A stretch of 64,000 nucleotides of DNA from Edaphobacter dinghuensis (GCF_014640335.1 NZ_BMGT01000001.1:1178001-1242000); one strand, 5' to 3'; shown: positions 45,396-54,477, counted from the stretch's first letter. Translations and numbers: made by a program. The notes: generated by a model from the letters alone, not told the origin.

Positions 45396-46364
45396 TTAGT
45401 TTTTATCCTTCTTGCTGTTGGTCGTCTGAACACCGTCTGCCAGTGGTTCCACCTCGGCAGCAAAGGACTTTACTGATGCGATAAGCTCGTCGAGGGAGTG
45501 AGGCTTGGCGTCTTTGGGTGCGAGGATGACAGTGACAAGGGCGTCGTGAGATTTTTTGAAGGCCGCAATTGCCCTTGCCGGGTTGGCCTTGTCTACAAGG
45601 GCCTGGTTGCGGCGAAACTCTTTGATATGGTCGCTGAACTGGAGAAGGTAGCCTTGATTTGGGGCAGGCTGGGTGATTTCGCGGTTGTAGTCGGCGAAGA
45701 GGAGAACGCCCTGGGCGCGCTGCGTACTCTTCATTCGCTCGTAGATGACCTGCGATTCGGTGCCGAGTGTGTCGAAGAGAGCAGAAAGAGCGGGGTCATT
45801 TTTCTCGATGCTCTCGCGAATCTCTTCGTGAGTGTGGTGACGCTCGATAAGGCCGAGGATGATGCCTGCTGCAGAGGCCGCGCTTGAGATGGGCCCGGCG
45901 TAGTCAGCAGTACTGGGGATGAGGTGACGGCCTGCGGCCGCTGTCTGGGCATCACTGGCCAGGGTCGAAAAGTCGGTGCTGGCGGTCGTGGCATCCTCAA
46001 CGATCTTCCCTTCCTGCTTGCCTTGGGCGAGCGTGGCCAGCGTCGAGGTGTACTGCGCGAGCGCAACAACGGTGTCTGAACGGAGTTTGAGTTCTTGAGG
46101 AGTGATAACAGCGCGGCTATCGATCTCGGCCGGGCTGAGCTGAGCGTGGTCAAAGGTCTGGGTGTCGATGTAATGCTCGTACTCCACCAGATTGGCGTTG
46201 GTCAACAGCATCTCGAAGGAGCGAGCGAGGGTATCGGAGGATTGCTGAAACTGTTTGACGACGGGAGTGTAGTCCTGATCGGGGACGCAGCCCGTCAACA
46301 GCAACAGGATTACAAGCGCGAGGAGCGCTCTTCGGTGTGCGTAAATCTGGCGCGGGATCGTCAT
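45396..46364 (-). CDS. Helical lipoprotein, unknown
   Basis: 322 residues from the ATG at 46364 (AGAGG upstream). Lipoprotein signal with lipobox LLLLTGC (Cys at about 25). The mature part is largely helical, with a small-residue hydrophobic stretch in the middle (YAGPISSAASAAGIILGLIE) that could enter a membrane, followed by charged helices (THEEIRESIEKNDPALSAL). This long-helix plus hydrophobic-hairpin look recalls helical pore-forming or tethering proteins, but no family is recognised. It leads a leftward group with a coiled-coil protein and a BON protein, all probably envelope-related. Confidence 0.78.
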   Translation of the reverse strand: MTIPRQIYAHRRALLALVILLLLTGCVPDQDYTPVVKQFQQSSDTLARSFEMLLTNANLVEYEHYIDTQTFDHAQLSPAEIDSRAVITPQELKLRSDTVVALAQYTSTLATLAQGKQEGKIVEDATTASTDFSTLASDAQTAAAGRHLIPSTADYAGPISSAASAAGIILGLIERHHTHEEIRESIEKNDPALSALFDTLGTESQVIYERMKSTQRAQGVLLFADYNREITQPAPNQGYLLQFSDHIKEFRRNQALVDKANPARAIAAFKKSHDALVTVILAPKDAKPHSLDELIASVKSFAAEVEPLADGVQTTNSKKDKN

Positions 46365-46473
46365 CACAGCCTCTTGGAAGAAGCAGGTAAAGAAGCAACT
46401 ATGGTCGAAAGAGTTAGGATCGTGCAAGGAAAAACTGCTGCAGCAAGCTGTTCTTTTTAGGTCGGAGGGCCGT

Positions 46474-46740
46474 ATGAAGCGATGGATTGCGCGAATTTTG
46501 TTGGCGGTGGTGGCTCTGGCAGCGTTGATTTACGCGGGTGACTGGGTGGTATTTCGGGCCCGTAAAGGGCCGATGGGCGTTATCCAGGTGAACCAGCTGT
46601 TGGCCACTCCGCTAAAGGGGAACAAGATGGAGTACGACTTTATGGGTGTGGTGCCGGTAAATTGCAGCCGGTCAATCTTTCCCCAGAATGGAAACCCCGC
46701 CTGCTGGTGGGTGGAGCGGCATAAGATGCAGTGGGAGTAG
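46474..46740 (+). CDS. Small single-pass membrane or exported protein, unknown
   Basis: 88 residues with GGAGG 7 bases before the ATG. One hydrophobic helix near the start (ARILLAVVALAALIYAGDWV), then a periplasmic part with two cysteines (VPVNCSRSIF and NPACWWVERH) that could form a disulfide. It is divergent from the helical lipoprotein gene (109-base gap). The good ribosome site and signal support a real gene. Function unknown. Confidence 0.7.
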   Translation: MKRWIARILLAVVALAALIYAGDWVVFRARKGPMGVIQVNQLLATPLKGNKMEYDFMGVVPVNCSRSIFPQNGNPACWWVERHKMQWE

Positions 46741-46813
46741 CTTCTGCAAATCACAGCAGCCTAATATATGCAGTGGCGCGAGTATCAAGCGGCGATTCTC
46801 TTAGGCGGAAATT

Positions 46814-48037
46814 TTATCCCGCAAAGACGATGCAGCTCGCGCTTCCGACGGGGGTATAGTGGCCGGTGAAGGTCAGCAACCCGGTATCGCGGTCAATCGA
46901 AAATGCCGTGATGACATCGCTTTTACGATTGCAAGCATACAGAAACCTTCCGCTGGGATCGATGTTGAACTGGTTGGGATAGTCGCCCATGGTGGAGACT
47001 TCTCCGAGATACTTCAGACTGCCATCGCTCTCAATAGAAAAGACGGCAATCGTGTCGTGCAGCCGGTTGGCCGCATAGAGAAATCGCCCATCAGCCGATA
47101 CTCTTACACCCGAAGCGAAGCTGGTGCCGGTAAAGCGCGAAGGCAAGGTCGAGATCGTCTGTTGAGGGGCAAGAGAGCCGGTGGAAGGATCGTAGTGGAA
47201 AAAAGTCAGCGTGGAGGCCTCTTCTTGAATGGAGTAGAGCCAACGGCTGTTGGGATGAAATGCGAGGTGCCGTGGCCCATCGCCTGTGGGAAGGGAGATG
47301 AAAGGAGTGGCGGCAGGAGACAGCTTGCCTTTGCTCTGGTCAAAGCGATGCACGTAGATTCGGTCTTGCCCAAGATCGGTGTGCAGAACGAAGCGGTTCT
47401 TTGGATCGGCTAGGATCATGTGCGCATGAGGAGCATCGTGGCCGCTCCATGCAAAGCTTCCCGGAGGCGCGTTAGTCGGAGTTGTGCTTCCAACCAATCC
47501 GCTATCGCGGTGCACATCGCAGGCACGCCCGAGAGAGCCATCGGCGAGGATAGGAAATACTGCGATGCTTCCGCCGGCATAGTTCGCAACGAAGACGTAC
47601 TTTCCGTCGGCATCGGTGGTGAGATAGGCCGGGCCGCCGCCTTCAGAACTTACCGTGTTGATCAATCTTAGATCGCCGCTGGTGCGGTCCACCGCGTAGG
47701 CGCTTACTGATCCATTAGTGCCATCAAAGTTTGTGATCTCGTTGGCCGCATAGAGGTATCGTCCAGAGGGGTCAAGAGAGAGCCACGAGGGACTGGCCGC
47801 TTCGGCTGCAAGTTTGAGCAGCGATAGCGCCCCGGTGTGCGGATCCATCTCGAACAGATAAATCCCTTTGCCGTTGCTGCCGTCGCCGACGGCTCCTGTG
47901 TAGCAGCCGGCATATGCAAAAGTTCTGCCTTTGCGCGAGTCGCCTTCCGAGGTCTCTGCCATCGCTGAAACAGAGTGGGCGATCGAAAGGGCCGCAGCGC
48001 CCTTCAAAAATCCGCGCCGTGAGAACGTCTCATTCAT
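46814..48037 (-). CDS. Tat-exported lactonase-family beta-propeller (6-phosphogluconolactonase-like)
   Basis: 407 residues from the ATG at 48037, chosen because the twin-arginine signal (FSRRGFLKGAAAL) begins there; longer starts would run into the permease gene. The rest is a seven-bladed propeller of the YbhE/Pgl lactonase family: YAGCYTGAV, SLDPSGRYLYAANE, TDADGKYVFVANY, DGPRHLAFHPNSRWLYSIQE and DPSGRFLYACNRKSD. The family contains cytosolic 6-phosphogluconolactonases, but an exported member would act on another lactone or only bind a ligand. It is the last gene of a leftward set with GntP, RidA and D-aminoacylase. Confidence 0.85.
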   Translation of the reverse strand: MNETFSRRGFLKGAAALSIAHSVSAMAETSEGDSRKGRTFAYAGCYTGAVGDGSNGKGIYLFEMDPHTGALSLLKLAAEAASPSWLSLDPSGRYLYAANEITNFDGTNGSVSAYAVDRTSGDLRLINTVSSEGGGPAYLTTDADGKYVFVANYAGGSIAVFPILADGSLGRACDVHRDSGLVGSTTPTNAPPGSFAWSGHDAPHAHMILADPKNRFVLHTDLGQDRIYVHRFDQSKGKLSPAATPFISLPTGDGPRHLAFHPNSRWLYSIQEEASTLTFFHYDPSTGSLAPQQTISTLPSRFTGTSFASGVRVSADGRFLYAANRLHDTIAVFSIESDGSLKYLGEVSTMGDYPNQFNIDPSGRFLYACNRKSDVITAFSIDRDTGLLTFTGHYTPVGSASCIVFAG

Positions 48038-48102
48038 GCCAATATGTTTGACCAAATCTTCCGTTGCCACTGATCCCCCTCTTTGTCTTGAGCCGATTCT
48101 TT

Positions 48103-49449
48103 TTATGCTACCGATAGCGCCAAGGTCAGTAACAGCGCAACGACCGAGATAATGGTCTCGCAAACCGACCAGGTTTTGATCGTATCCGCGACGCTCATAT
48201 TGAAGTACTCCTTCACCAGCCAGAAACCACCATCATTGACGTGTGAGAAGAAGAGCGATCCGGCGCCGGTGGCAATCGCCAGCAACTCAGGCCGGGCACC
48301 TGGAATATGCAGGGCAATAGGAGCTACGATGCCGGCTGCTGTGGTCATGGCCACGGTGGCAGAGCCGGTGGACAGACGGATTAAGGCGGCGACTGTCCAC
48401 GCAAGGATAAGAATCGGCACGTGAGCGTGGAGCGCGACCTGGACGATCGCCTGAGAGACACCGCTGTCCTGCAGGATGCGGCCGAAGCCTCCGCCGGCAC
48501 CGACCAGCAAGGTGATGGTTGCTGTGGGAGCAAGGCATTCGTTGGAAAATTTAAGGATTGACTCGCGGTTGAACCCTCGCATCTTGCCAAGCGTGATGAA
48601 ACTTACAAGGACGCCGACAAGGAGCGAGATGTCGGCATTGCCTAGAAGGTGCAAGGCATTGTTCCATGCGCTTTTGGGGGACGATAGTGTGTCGGCCCAA
48701 CTGCCCAGCAACATCAATATGACGGGAAGTAGTATTGTCGCGAGCGTGAGACCGAAGCCGGGGAGACTGCGCTCTTCGCCATGATCGACGAACTCCGCAG
48801 CCATGGGGTTGTCGAGATCGAGATGGATTTTGGGAGCGATGAACTTCGCATAGAGCGGCCCAGCGATAACAACGGTAGGAATGGCGACGAGCAGGGCATA
48901 AAAGATGGTGCGGCCCATATCGGCGTTATAGATCGATACTGCGACGAGTGCCGCCGGATGCGGCGGCACGAGTCCGTGGACCACAGAGAGTCCAGCCACG
49001 AGAGGGAGGCCGACAAGAATCAGCGATGTCCGCGTGCGCCGCGCCACTGTAAACACAATGGGGATAAGGAGCACGAAGCCGACCTCAAAGAAGACCGGCA
49101 ACCCCACCACAAAGCCGATCACCATCATGGCCCAGTGAATGCGCTTTTCTCCGAACAGGTGAATCAGCGTATATGCGATGCGGTCGGCGCCGCCGGACTC
49201 CGCCATCATCTTGCCAAGCATGGTGCCTAGTGCTACCACGATCGCAATATGCCCCATCGTGCCGCTGAGTCCGGCCTCAAACGACTGCACAATCGCATGC
49301 ATCGGCATGCCGGTGGCCATTGCCAGACCAAGCGAAGTCAGAAAAAGGACGATGAACGGATTCAGCTTGCAGACAGCAATCAGCAGGATGAGCGTAATGA
49401 CCGCAACGGATGCCGAGACAAGCAGAACCATCGCATGATGGTCGATCAT
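48103..49449 (-). CDS. GntP-family proton symporter (gluconate or D-serine/DsdX-like)
   Basis: 448 residues with about 12-14 membrane helices. GntP-family marks include ALGTMLGKMMAESGGADRIA, VGFVVGLPVFFEVGFVLLIP, VHGLVPPHPAALVA and FSHVNDGGFWLVKEYF. The family includes gluconate transporters and the D-serine permease DsdX. The neighbours on the same strand (D-aminoacylase, RidA) and the divergent D-amino-acid dehydratase favour a DsdX-like role; the lactonase-like gene downstream would favour gluconate. Not decidable from sequence alone. A palindrome CTTTGATCAAAG (49472-49483) lies just upstream. Confidence 0.93.
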   Translation of the reverse strand: MIDHHAMVLLVSASVAVITLILLIAVCKLNPFIVLFLTSLGLAMATGMPMHAIVQSFEAGLSGTMGHIAIVVALGTMLGKMMAESGGADRIAYTLIHLFGEKRIHWAMMVIGFVVGLPVFFEVGFVLLIPIVFTVARRTRTSLILVGLPLVAGLSVVHGLVPPHPAALVAVSIYNADMGRTIFYALLVAIPTVVIAGPLYAKFIAPKIHLDLDNPMAAEFVDHGEERSLPGFGLTLATILLPVILMLLGSWADTLSSPKSAWNNALHLLGNADISLLVGVLVSFITLGKMRGFNRESILKFSNECLAPTATITLLVGAGGGFGRILQDSGVSQAIVQVALHAHVPILILAWTVAALIRLSTGSATVAMTTAAGIVAPIALHIPGARPELLAIATGAGSLFFSHVNDGGFWLVKEYFNMSVADTIKTWSVCETIISVVALLLTLALSVA

Positions 49450-49523
49450 AGGCCGAGAACCATTGAACTTTCTTTGATCAAAGTAAATCTTATAGACGAT
49501 TTGAAGACGGCTGACCCTGCCTA

Positions 49524-49916
49524 TCAGGTTGTGGGTTCTTTATAAGCGACACAATCGAGCTCGACCTTGCAGTCAACCACCATGCTCGAAACGACACAAG
49601 CGCGCGCAGGCGGATTCGCGCCGAAGTACTCCCGAAAGACTCCGTTGAAGGATTGAAAGTCGCGAGGATCGTCCAGCCATACGCCGCAGCGTACGACGTG
49701 CTCCGGACCGTAGCCTGCCTCTTTTAAGATCGACAGCACATTGCGAATGGCCTGATGCGATTGGACGATAATATTTCCAACGACCACCTCGCCGTCGACC
49801 ATGGGGACCTGACCGGAAACGTACAGCCACCCATTCGCCTCGACTGCTCTGGCAAACGGCAGGTGCTGACCGCCGGTTCCTTTACCGCCCTCTACGCCGT
49901 ATCGCTTGATGCTCAT
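49524..49916 (-). CDS. RidA-family enamine/imine deaminase
   Basis: 130 residues from the ATG at 49916, six bases after AAGGAG (an adjacent ATG at 49919 is too close to the ribosome site). RidA fold marks: FARAVEANGWLYVSGQVPM, QAIRNVLSILKEAGYG, and the loop with the conserved Arg in ANPPARACVVSS that binds the substrate carboxylate. RidA proteins hydrolyse reactive enamines and imines released by PLP dehydratases. Its place between D-aminoacylase and the permease, opposite a PLP D-amino-acid dehydratase, fits this. Confidence 0.92.
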   Translation of the reverse strand: MSIKRYGVEGGKGTGGQHLPFARAVEANGWLYVSGQVPMVDGEVVVGNIIVQSHQAIRNVLSILKEAGYGPEHVVRCGVWLDDPRDFQSFNGVFREYFGANPPARACVVSSMVVDCKVELDCVAYKEPTT

Positions 49917-49949
49917 CATCTGCTCCTTTGCTCCTATTAAAGTGGACAC

Positions 49950-51398
49950 TCAAATGTGTGATGACTGACGCGACAGAAATCTTCCGCCTCGCTCGCCGGT
50001 TGAAGCGCCGTCTCGATAAGACAACACCCCGTTAACCCACACCGCTGCGATTCCTTCCGCCGGACTGATTGGCTTGGTAAATGTGGCGGTGTCCCGCACG
50101 GTCTCTGGATTGAAGAGCACAAGATCAGCGCAATAGCCTTCCTTGATCAACCCGCGATTGGCCAGCCCAAATCGTACAGCGGGCATACCTGTCATCTTAT
50201 GAATCGCGATTGCCATGGGAAACAACTTCAACTCGCGGCTATAGCGGCCTAGCACACGAGGGAAGGTTCCCCATAGCCGCGGATGGGGCAGGGGATCGTT
50301 CGGCAGACCATCCGAGCCGATCATGGTTGCAGGATGGCTGAGGATGCGCCGCATGTCTTCTTCCGAGATGCTGTGATAAATGGCGCCCGCAGGCTGCAAG
50401 CGTCGCGCGGCCTCTATCTGCTCGACCTTCCAGGTTGCGGCGATCTGGGCGAGCGTTTGGCCTGCCATCTCTGGATGCGGCTCGCACCATGTGATCATGA
50501 TCTCAACGCGCTCATCGACCTGACGCAGATCAAGCGTGCTTGAACCCGCTGCATAGGGATAGCAGTCGCAGCCTGCGGGCTGCGAGGCGAGGGCTGCATC
50601 GAATGCCTGCAATACCTCTTCGCTGCGTCCCCAATTAGCGATGCCGGCGCACTTCAGATGAGAGATGACTACCGGTACGGAGCTTTGACGACCGATGCGG
50701 AAGGCTTCGCTCATCGCATCGAGGATTCCCTCCGTCTCCGTTCGCATATGCGTCGTATAGATCGCACCGGCCTCTGCAAGTGGCTCTGCTAGCGCTAGAA
50801 CCTCTTCTGTGGGTGCTGAGTTGGCCGACAGGTAGGCCAGGCCTGAGCTCATACCCAGTGCTCCGCTATCCAGCGCTTCGCTCAACTGCGTGCGCATACG
50901 CTCGGTCTCCGTTGCGGTTGCGGCGCGGTCAAGACGGTCCATGTGATTGTTGCGCAGCGACGTGTGGCCTACAAGCGCGGCTACATTAACCGCGGGTTGC
51001 GCCTCTTCGATGGCTGCGACATAGGATCTGAACGTTGGATAGCGGAAGACATCCGCAGTGCCTAACAGGTTCATCGGATCGGGAGGTGCACCGGTGAGTT
51101 GCACAGGCGCAGCACTGATGCCGCAGTTGCCGACGATCACCGTCGTAACCCCCTGTGATAATTTCGGCAGCATCTCCGGTGTGCGGATTACGTTTGTATC
51201 ATCGTGGGTATGAACATCGATAAAGCCGGGAGCGAGGATGTGACCGCTGCCGTCGATAACCTGACGCGCGCTGTACTCCGGGATCTGCCCGACGGCGCAG
51301 ATATGGCCGTCATCGATGGCGACGTCGCCGGCCCAGGCTTCGCCGCCGCTTCCGTCCATAATGTATGCGTTGCGAATCAGCGTGTCGCAGAGAGGCAT
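49950..51398 (-). CDS. N-acyl-D-amino-acid deacylase (D-aminoacylase), amidohydrolase superfamily
   Basis: 482 residues, the usual length. Metal site residues: PGFIDVHTHDD (His pair), Cys in VGNCGIS, His in YTTHMRTE, His in VVISHLKCAG, and the catalytic Asp in MIGSDGLPND. The N- and C-terminal beta-sandwich parts are present (LIRNAYIMDGSG; DLVLFNPETVRD). It removes the acyl group from N-acyl-D-amino acids, as arise from peptidoglycan, lipopeptides or racemised protein in soil. No signal peptide, so it is cytosolic. First gene of the leftward set. Confidence 0.93.
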   Translation of the reverse strand: MPLCDTLIRNAYIMDGSGGEAWAGDVAIDDGHICAVGQIPEYSARQVIDGSGHILAPGFIDVHTHDDTNVIRTPEMLPKLSQGVTTVIVGNCGISAAPVQLTGAPPDPMNLLGTADVFRYPTFRSYVAAIEEAQPAVNVAALVGHTSLRNNHMDRLDRAATATETERMRTQLSEALDSGALGMSSGLAYLSANSAPTEEVLALAEPLAEAGAIYTTHMRTETEGILDAMSEAFRIGRQSSVPVVISHLKCAGIANWGRSEEVLQAFDAALASQPAGCDCYPYAAGSSTLDLRQVDERVEIMITWCEPHPEMAGQTLAQIAATWKVEQIEAARRLQPAGAIYHSISEEDMRRILSHPATMIGSDGLPNDPLPHPRLWGTFPRVLGRYSRELKLFPMAIAIHKMTGMPAVRFGLANRGLIKEGYCADLVLFNPETVRDTATFTKPISPAEGIAAVWVNGVLSYRDGASTGERGGRFLSRQSSHI

Positions 51399-51408
51399 AC
51401 TATCTTTC

Positions 51409-51462
51409 TACAGGAAACATTCGGTAGCGCGTCAGAATACCTCGATCGCAGCCATTCCTGTA
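51409..51462. promoter_or_regulatory. Inverted-repeat half sites in the D-amino-acid divergent promoter
   Basis: TACAGGAA at 51409-51416 and its exact reverse complement TTCCTGTA at 51455-51462 lie 46 bp apart (start to start) in the short region between the D-aminoacylase and the dehydratase genes. They may bind a dimeric regulator controlling both directions. No regulator gene is beside them, and 8-bp arms can occur by chance. Confidence 0.35.
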
Positions 51463-51505
51463 CATTGATTTCAATGAGATCTGTTCGATGACAGAGGGAA
51501 ATTTT

Positions 51506-52774
51506 ATGGTCGGAATTGCCGCATTCGATTCGCACATTACACCTCTCAACAAAGGCTTAGGGACCTTCGACCATCCGCTTGCACCGGAGGAGATGGCGAA
51601 GCTGGGATGGAACCTGCTGCGCGAAGATCTGAGCCTGCCGACGGCTGTTCTGTATCAGGAAAAGCTGCTGCACAACCTGCACTGGATGCAGCAATTCATC
51701 ACGGCCTATGGAGTTAAGCTGGCGCCGCACGGTAAGACGACCATGGCTCCGAAGCTGTTTGACCTGCAACTGAAGGGCGGCGCTTGGGGAATCACATTGG
51801 CTACCGCACATCAGGTATCGGTTGCCTATCAGCATGGTGTTCGTCGTGTGTTGATGGCGAACCAACTGGTTGGCAAACAGAACATGGCCATCATCTCGAG
51901 GCTGCTCGAAGACGAGACGTTCGATTTTTACTGTCTGGTCGACTCAGCGGAGCAGGTAGAACAACTCGGCAAGTTCTTTAGCGCAAAGGACCAGCGCTTG
52001 CAGGTGCTGATCGAACTGGGAGTAGAAGGTGGCCGCACCGGCGTTCGCGATGCCGAGCAGGTGCAATCCGTTCTGACAGCTTTGGAAGCATGGCACGAAC
52101 AACTGGTTCTTTGCGGAATAGAGGTTTATGAAGGCGTACTGAAAGATGGAGCGTCTATTCGTAGTTTCCTGCAACGCGCTGTAGATATTACGCGGAAGCT
52201 CATGTTGGAAAAACGATTTGGTGGCAAACGCATCCTGCTTTCGGGTGCCGGTTCTGCCTGGTACGACGTGGTCGCCGATGTCTTCTCAAAGGCCGAGCTG
52301 GGAGATTTGGTCGATGTGGTGTTGCGACCCGGATGCTATCTGACCCACGATGTCGGTATCTACCGCGAGGCGCAACAACAGATCCTCGCGCGCAATCCGA
52401 TTGCGAAACAGATGCACTCGAGCCTGCAACCGGCGCTGCAACTGTGGGCGTATGTCCAATCGGTTCCGGAGAAAGACCGCGCCATTGTGGCTTTGGGAAA
52501 GCGGGATGCCGCATTCGACGCCGGTCTTCCTATACCCGTTCTGCGCTATAGGCCGGGAACTGCGGCTCCTGTGGCGGCTCCGTCCGGCTGGCAACTTACC
52601 AAGATGATGGACCAGCACGCCTATCTTCAGATCGCCGAGGGCGACGATATTCGCGTTGGCGACATGATCGGATTCGATATCTCGCATCCGTGCCTTACCT
52701 TTGACAAGTGGCGCTGCCTGCCGATGCTAAATGCTGAATACGATATCATCGACGCGGTGCAGACCTTCTTCTAA
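51506..52774 (+). CDS. PLP-dependent D-amino-acid dehydratase (DSD1/D-threonine aldolase-like fold)
   Basis: 422 residues from the ATG at 51506, which has AGAGGG eight bases upstream; an ATG at 51488 has a poor site. Fold-type III PLP enzyme: Schiff-base Lys in KLAPHGKTTMAPKL, VEVYEG-like strand (GIEVYEGVLKDG), ILLSGAGSAWYDVV, and a C-terminal zinc site (His in MMDQHAYL; His and Cys in FDISHPCLTFDKW) as in eukaryotic-type D-serine dehydratase. It should deaminate D-serine or a related hydroxy-D-amino acid to a keto acid. It is divergent from D-aminoacylase and RidA, which would supply substrate and handle the imine. Confidence 0.92.
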   Translation: MVGIAAFDSHITPLNKGLGTFDHPLAPEEMAKLGWNLLREDLSLPTAVLYQEKLLHNLHWMQQFITAYGVKLAPHGKTTMAPKLFDLQLKGGAWGITLATAHQVSVAYQHGVRRVLMANQLVGKQNMAIISRLLEDETFDFYCLVDSAEQVEQLGKFFSAKDQRLQVLIELGVEGGRTGVRDAEQVQSVLTALEAWHEQLVLCGIEVYEGVLKDGASIRSFLQRAVDITRKLMLEKRFGGKRILLSGAGSAWYDVVADVFSKAELGDLVDVVLRPGCYLTHDVGIYREAQQQILARNPIAKQMHSSLQPALQLWAYVQSVPEKDRAIVALGKRDAAFDAGLPIPVLRYRPGTAAPVAAPSGWQLTKMMDQHAYLQIAEGDDIRVGDMIGFDISHPCLTFDKWRCLPMLNAEYDIIDAVQTFF

Positions 52775-52837
52775 GTCAATCGTTAGAGCTCAGGGGTAAA
52801 GGTTGCGTGGACTCAGTGCGCCAAGTGGGTTCGGAAC

Positions 52838-53761
52838 TCAGTTCCCCTCGGTCAGCGGCACGATCTCACGCGCCGCCATGGCAATGTAAAGCCCTGACCC
52901 TAGAATCAGCGATCCACCCATCAATACATACAAGCCGGGCTTGTTATGCCACACAAGATAGGAAACCAGCGTTCCAGTAACTAATTGGGTGTAGTGGTAC
53001 TGGGACACATTCGCTGCGGAGGTGTGTTTCACTGCGATGTAGAAGCAGAGCGTTCCAAGTGCACAAAACAAGCCCATGGCAAATAAGCCCGCTGTTAGTC
53101 GAATGGTTAGCGGTTTGGCATGCATCATCATCAGTGCAAGCCCTACTGCTGCGGTCACCAGACCAGAAAAAAAGGCCAGACTCTCCGGTGATTCGGTCCG
53201 GGTCAGCACACGCGACCACACCATATTCACGGAGAAGCATGCAACGCACACCATGCACGCGCCGAACCCAATCCAGTCGCCTTCGCGGATGCTGCTCCAC
53301 GGGTGTACCGCAATAACCACTCCTGCAAACCCGACACCAATCGCCGTTACCCTCTTCCAGGCCAACCCCTCGCGCAGAAACACAGATGACAGGAGCGCAA
53401 TCACCATCGGCGCCATGAAGACGAGGATGTAGAAAAGCGTTAGTGTCAGATGTCGTAGCGCAATCACGACGCATACATTGTTCCCCATATCCAGACAAGC
53501 CCGCGCCACCTGTCGGTTCAGGCGATGTGGTCGCAACGTATGCATTTGATGTCGCCACAATGCATACATAGCCAGAAACATAGCCATAAACAACCCTAGA
53601 AACGCGACCATCTCATAAGCGGGTAGCCCCGACTGCCCTACCAATTTAATTGAGGTATCTGCCAGCACCCAAAAGGTGAATCCAGCCAGTGCAAACCCAA
53701 TCGCCCTCAAATCCGAAAGCTGTGCTCCCTGTCTCTGCATCTTGTTATTGCTTTGAGGCAT
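52838..53761 (-). CDS. DMT-superfamily (EamA) transporter
   Basis: 307 residues from the ATG at 53761 (53740 also possible). Ten membrane helices in two EamA repeats; the first starts at AIGFALAGFTFWVLADTSIK, and HLTLTLFYILVFMAPMVIAL is the helix-4 region ending each repeat. An inner-membrane exporter of metabolites or amino acids is typical of the family. It overlaps the end of the TetR gene by 17 bases on the same strand, so it is probably co-expressed and controlled by that regulator. Confidence 0.88.
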   Translation of the reverse strand: MPQSNNKMQRQGAQLSDLRAIGFALAGFTFWVLADTSIKLVGQSGLPAYEMVAFLGLFMAMFLAMYALWRHQMHTLRPHRLNRQVARACLDMGNNVCVVIALRHLTLTLFYILVFMAPMVIALLSSVFLREGLAWKRVTAIGVGFAGVVIAVHPWSSIREGDWIGFGACMVCVACFSVNMVWSRVLTRTESPESLAFFSGLVTAAVGLALMMMHAKPLTIRLTAGLFAMGLFCALGTLCFYIAVKHTSAANVSQYHYTQLVTGTLVSYLVWHNKPGLYVLMGGSLILGSGLYIAMAAREIVPLTEGN

Positions 53762-54425
53762 GGGATAGGCCGGATTGCTTAGGGATTGCGCTCTTCGGCA
53801 ATCGCGGAACAGCCTGGACTCCCGCCCAAAGTGTGGCGATCGTTTGTTCGACCACGAGAGCCTGGTCAGGCAAGTCAGGCACAACCCCTTGGATGACCAT
53901 GAGGGTGGCGAGGCCGAAGATCGTGTACCACCAGGTGTGGGCTACCACGATGTCATTCTTGCTTGGCAATCCTTCAGCCCTGGCAACATCGAAAAAGAAC
54001 TGTACGAAACGTTGGAACAACGGCCTGCCAATGTCGTCGATATATTGTCCGGCGCGGATGCCGTTGCGGTTCTCGGGCCCGAAGAAGACGTTGCGAAATT
54101 GCTGCGGATGGGTCGTGCAGAACTGAATCAGGCCACGTGAAGTCGCAAAGAGGCGCTCTTTCGGGGCAGAATGTTTAGCGATAATCGCGTCGAAGTTCTG
54201 AATCAGCAGCCCGATCGTCTCGCTGCTCAATTCGGCAAGAATATGCCATTTGTCGGGGAAATGCTGATAGATCACGGCGTGCGTATAGCCGATCTCTTTA
54301 GCGATCTCGCGAAGCGTCACGGCTTCGTAGCCGCGATCGGCAAACATTTTGCTTGCAGCCGCTAGGATTTCGGCCCGCAACCTCTCTTTGCGCTCTACCC
54401 GGCGACTTGGCGATGTGGTCGTCAC
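53745..54425 (-). CDS. TetR/AcrR-family transcriptional regulator
   Basis: 226 residues. N-terminal helix-turn-helix about 12-60: AEILAAASKMFADRGYEAVT, REIAKEIGYTHAVIYQHF, the standard TetR pattern ending in YxHF. The C-terminal ligand domain is helical and specific. It is divergent from the NmrA-like gene, with two palindromic sites in the gap that are good operator candidates. Its own strand continues into a DMT transporter, suggesting control of an efflux or detoxification response. Confidence 0.93.
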   Translation of the reverse strand: MTTTSPSRRVERKERLRAEILAAASKMFADRGYEAVTLREIAKEIGYTHAVIYQHFPDKWHILAELSSETIGLLIQNFDAIIAKHSAPKERLFATSRGLIQFCTTHPQQFRNVFFGPENRNGIRAGQYIDDIGRPLFQRFVQFFFDVARAEGLPSKNDIVVAHTWWYTIFGLATLMVIQGVVPDLPDQALVVEQTIATLWAGVQAVPRLPKSAIPKQSGLSHASKQ

Positions 54426-54477
54426 TTCAACAGCCTAATCCTTTTTGACGATTTTTTCGACCGATCGTTGATTTATG

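Noticed and set aside
48038..48163. Longer start for the lactonase-family gene
   Set aside because: It would overlap the GntP gene by 61 bases and put 42 unrelated residues before the twin-arginine signal.
49472..49483. CTTTGATCAAAG palindrome before the GntP gene as an operator
   Set aside because: A 12-bp AT-rich palindrome inside a presumed operon; no second site and no regulator to tie it to, so it is not listed as a feature.
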